7,639 nt of DNA from DASTWM01 sp035765855 (GTDB lineage: Bacteria > Chloroflexota > Chloroflexia > Chloroflexales > Roseiflexaceae), in assembly GCA_035765855.1 (NCBI GenBank), contig DASTWM010000247.1:1-7639 (forward strand), given 5' to 3'. Under the pieces are notes generated by a model. It was not told the origin of the DNA, made no database searches, and worked only from the letters and a program-made list of their open reading frames with translations. Both the position numbers and the translations under genes were made by a program. Position 1 is the first letter of the stretch; each line of letters starts with the position of its first letter. Shown piece after piece: positions 5,513 to 7,639 of the stretch.

Positions 5513-7588
5513 ATGGCGCTTCCGCTTGATCGGCTCAAAACCAATTTTGTTGTGGCGCAGCCGGGCGCGACCGGCGCGGCGATCGCCGCGCAGTTGCCGC
5601 CTGAGGGACAGGCGCGCGACTACACCTACGCGCTGCTGCCTGCCATGCAGGGCGGCTACATCGTGGTGTTCTGGCGGCGGCTGGTGCAACTCGCGCAGCG
5701 CGCCGGACAAGACATCGCGTCCGTGGTGCTGGAACAACTGCCCGGCCTGCCGCCCGCCAGCATGGCAGTGGAGCGCGCCGATCTCAGTGAGCAGGACGCG
5801 CGCCAACTCCGCCGCAGCCAGCCCAATCGCCGCCTGGTCGTGCTGGAAAATGGCGCGGTTGTGGGGCTGTTCGCCGAAGAACTGCGCGGCGAGGGCGAAG
5901 AAACATTCACGCATGCCGAACCACTCCAGGTGCCGCCTGCGTCCGAGCCTGCCGCGCCTCCAACCGAGGATGATCGCGCCATCAACGCATGGCTCGACGG
6001 CCAGCCGGAGGACAGGGCGCTTGAGGTCGGCCAGACGTATCAACTGAAGTTCAACGTCGCCAGCCCACGCAAGGGCGGTGTGTCAGCGGGTTTCAACGCG
6101 GCGGGTGCATTTGCGGGCTTGCCGCCAGACGTGCAACAGGTCGAGATTACCGTGGCGCTGGAAACCGAGGATTTCGACATCTCCGGCGCGGATCAGCAGA
6201 TCATGATCGTGCCGCGCACTGGCCCATCCAAGAACGAACCGACATTTGCGATCACGCCCAAGCGCAACGGTCCCGGCACGATTGACGCGCTGTTCTTCGT
6301 CAACGGGCATGTATTCCAGCACATGCAGATCGCGCTCCAGGTCGGGCCAGTCATGCAGGTGACCAGCAGCGGCCTCACGCTCGGCAGCGCCGTTCCCGCC
6401 ACGCGCGCAACGGACAACCAGCGGCAAGAGTTGAATCTGCTGATTATCAAGCGCGACACTGGCTACCAGTTCCGCCTGCAAAACGGCGTCTCGACCCGCG
6501 CCATCATCAACCTTGGCGAGGCGGCGATTGCCGACATGGTCGCGCGCGCGCGCAGCACGTTCCGCGAATTGGTGTACCTGCTCCAGGATAACCAGTACGT
6601 GTACCAGAACGCCGACACGCGCATCGCGCCAGAAGTGCATGCCGAGTCGCTCAAAAAACTGGCGCGACTGGGCGTGTATTTGTATCAGAAAATCTTCTTT
6701 GCGCCCGGCAACGGCGCGGATGCGCGCGCCATGGGCCAATTATTGCGCGACCTTTCGCAACAGCAGCGGCTCAGCATTTCGGTCGTAGCCGAGCATTTCA
6801 CGTTTCCATGGGCGCTGCTGTACGACCGCCCGTTCGACGAGAACAACGTTGACCCGGAAGGCTTCTGGGGCTTCAAGCACATTGTCGCGTATTTGCCGGA
6901 GTTCAGCACGGCCACGCTGATCAACTTCGACCCGCACATTCATGTCGACGGCGCGCTGGCGCTCGGCTTTGTCTGCAACACGACGATTGACGACGACCTG
7001 AAGCGCAACGGCTTCGCGCCAGCGGTCGCCCCGCAAGCGAGCTTCCTGCAATCGCTGGCAGGCGTCCATGTCAGCACCTACACGACTATCAGCGAGCTGT
7101 ACACGCTGCTCAACAATCCTGATCTGGCCGCGCAATTGCTGTATTTTTACTGCCATGCCGAAAGCGTGCTGCCCAGCGAGGCGGGCGGCGTGGATGACTC
7201 GCGCGTGATTTTGTCGGACGGCCCGGCCACGCTGGAAGATCTGAATATCTACGCTGGAACTGACGGCGCGCCGCTCAAACACGCGCCGCTGGTGTTCCTG
7301 AACGCATGCCAGAGCGCGGAACTCAGCCCGTACCTGTACGATGGCCTCGTGCCGTATATGATCGCCAAGGGCGCGCGCGGCGTGCTCGGCACGGAAGTGG
7401 ACACGCCCGCGCTGTTCGCCGCCGAGTTCGCGCAGGCGTTCCTTCAACGCTTTGTGGCGGGCAATCAGCCGCTGGGCGAGCTGCTGCTCGATCTGCGGCG
7501 CGAATATCTGACCGAGAAGAACAACGTCATGGGTCTGGTGTACGCGCTGTACAGCAGCGGCGATGTGGTGGTGACGCGGGCAGGGTGA
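5513..7588 (+). CDS. CHAT-domain caspase-like cysteine protease with CBS-like N-terminus and beta-rich middle domain
   Basis: A 691-residue soluble protein with no signal peptide or membrane span. Residues ~320-689 form a CHAT domain (clan CD, caspase/separase fold). His548 in LLYFYCHAES and Cys599 in LVFLNACQSAEL are the expected catalytic dyad. FPWALLYDRP (431-440), GARGVLGTE (620-628) and ALYSSGDVVV (678-687) are typical family strands. Residues ~1-125 resemble two CBS-like units; the second ends RRLVVLENGAVVGLFAEE. This resemblance is by eye only. A Pro/Ala/Glu linker (~138-155) leads to a beta-rich domain (~157-278) of unknown function. CHAT proteases cleave specific protein targets and in several bacteria belong to defence or cell-death pathways. 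The target here is unknown. The gene follows the amidase after 111 bases with a hairpin between, so it may be co-expressed. It could equally be an independent regulatory protease. Confidence 0.9.
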   Translation: MALPLDRLKTNFVVAQPGATGAAIAAQLPPEGQARDYTYALLPAMQGGYIVVFWRRLVQLAQRAGQDIASVVLEQLPGLPPASMAVERADLSEQDARQLRRSQPNRRLVVLENGAVVGLFAEELRGEGEETFTHAEPLQVPPASEPAAPPTEDDRAINAWLDGQPEDRALEVGQTYQLKFNVASPRKGGVSAGFNAAGAFAGLPPDVQQVEITVALETEDFDISGADQQIMIVPRTGPSKNEPTFAITPKRNGPGTIDALFFVNGHVFQHMQIALQVGPVMQVTSSGLTLGSAVPATRATDNQRQELNLLIIKRDTGYQFRLQNGVSTRAIINLGEAAIADMVARARSTFRELVYLLQDNQYVYQNADTRIAPEVHAESLKKLARLGVYLYQKIFFAPGNGADARAMGQLLRDLSQQQRLSISVVAEHFTFPWALLYDRPFDENNVDPEGFWGFKHIVAYLPEFSTATLINFDPHIHVDGALALGFVCNTTIDDDLKRNGFAPAVAPQASFLQSLAGVHVSTYTTISELYTLLNNPDLAAQLLYFYCHAESVLPSEAGGVDDSRVILSDGPATLEDLNIYAGTDGAPLKHAPLVFLNACQSAELSPYLYDGLVPYMIAKGARGVLGTEVDTPALFAAEFAQAFLQRFVAGNQPLGELLLDLRREYLTEKNNVMGLVYALYSSGDVVVTRAG

Positions 7589-7639
7589 GCGGGTGACACG
7601 ATGACACGATGACACGATGACACGATGACACGATGACAC
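7584..7639 (+). repeat. GGTGAGCGGG + octamer tandem array at the CHAT 3' end
   Basis: GGTGAGCGGG (7584-7593) overlaps the CHAT stop codon TGA (7586-7588). It is followed by TGACACGA repeated from 7594: five full copies and six bases of a sixth, running off the window. The repeat is perfect. An 8-base period is not a multiple of three, so the array is non-coding. It is the long copy of the element behind the GH18 gene. Confidence 0.88.

Noticed and set aside
5513..7588. CHAT protease as activator of a gasdermin or part of a CRISPR-linked protease complex
   Set aside because: No gasdermin-like or Cas gene is present in the window, so there is no support.
6740..7639. A 299-codon open frame on the minus strand
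   Set aside because: It is antisense to the CHAT catalytic domain, whose residues are clearly conserved, and its start reads through the octamer array.
7594..7639. CRISPR array
   Set aside because: The unit is 8 bases with no spacers; it is a simple tandem repeat.

Overview
The window looks like a chromosomal segment of a high-GC member of the Chloroflexota. That is inferred from three things. The TPR-like protein carries an 'AWLWLSGV' helix that I associate with this phylum. The CHAT and amidase proteins have a domain style common there. The intergenic gaps are full of short tandem and palindromic repeats. I cannot name a genus. No rRNA, tRNA, CRISPR array, transposase or phage gene is visible, and no gene-free stretch exceeds 300 bases; the longest is the 219-base divergent promoter region.

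Left half (1-3286), all on the minus strand. In transcription order: a small HExxH zincin-like metallopeptidase, a secreted or anchored GH18 hydrolase of the spore-cortex/cell-wall type, a membrane protein with cytoplasmic TPR-like repeats, and the first 71 codons of an M42 aminopeptidase cut off by the window edge. A promoter with perfect TTGACA/TATAAT hexamers sits just upstream of the first gene. The gaps between the genes are 106, 81 and 165 bases, and two of the three are built largely of repeats.

Right half (3506-7588), plus strand. A three-part peptidoglycan amidase (intact zinc amidase, three copies of an ~84-residue repeat, a second amidase-like domain that has lost key residues) is followed 111 bases later by a CHAT-domain caspase-like protease. 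The protease has a CBS-like N-terminus and a beta-rich middle. A good sigma-70 promoter precedes the amidase. A 22-bp-arm hairpin and a possible Shine-Dalgarno-masking stem lie between the two genes.

Biological reading: the theme is cell-wall cleavage (GH18, amidase) plus proteolysis (zincin, M42, CHAT). The most interesting possibility is that the CHAT protease and the signal-peptide-less amidase work as a pair, for example in regulated lysis. That is inference from adjacency. Two shared repeat families are directly visible. Related palindromes flank the amidase. A GGTGAGCGGG-plus-octamer element follows the 3' ends of both the GH18 and CHAT genes.
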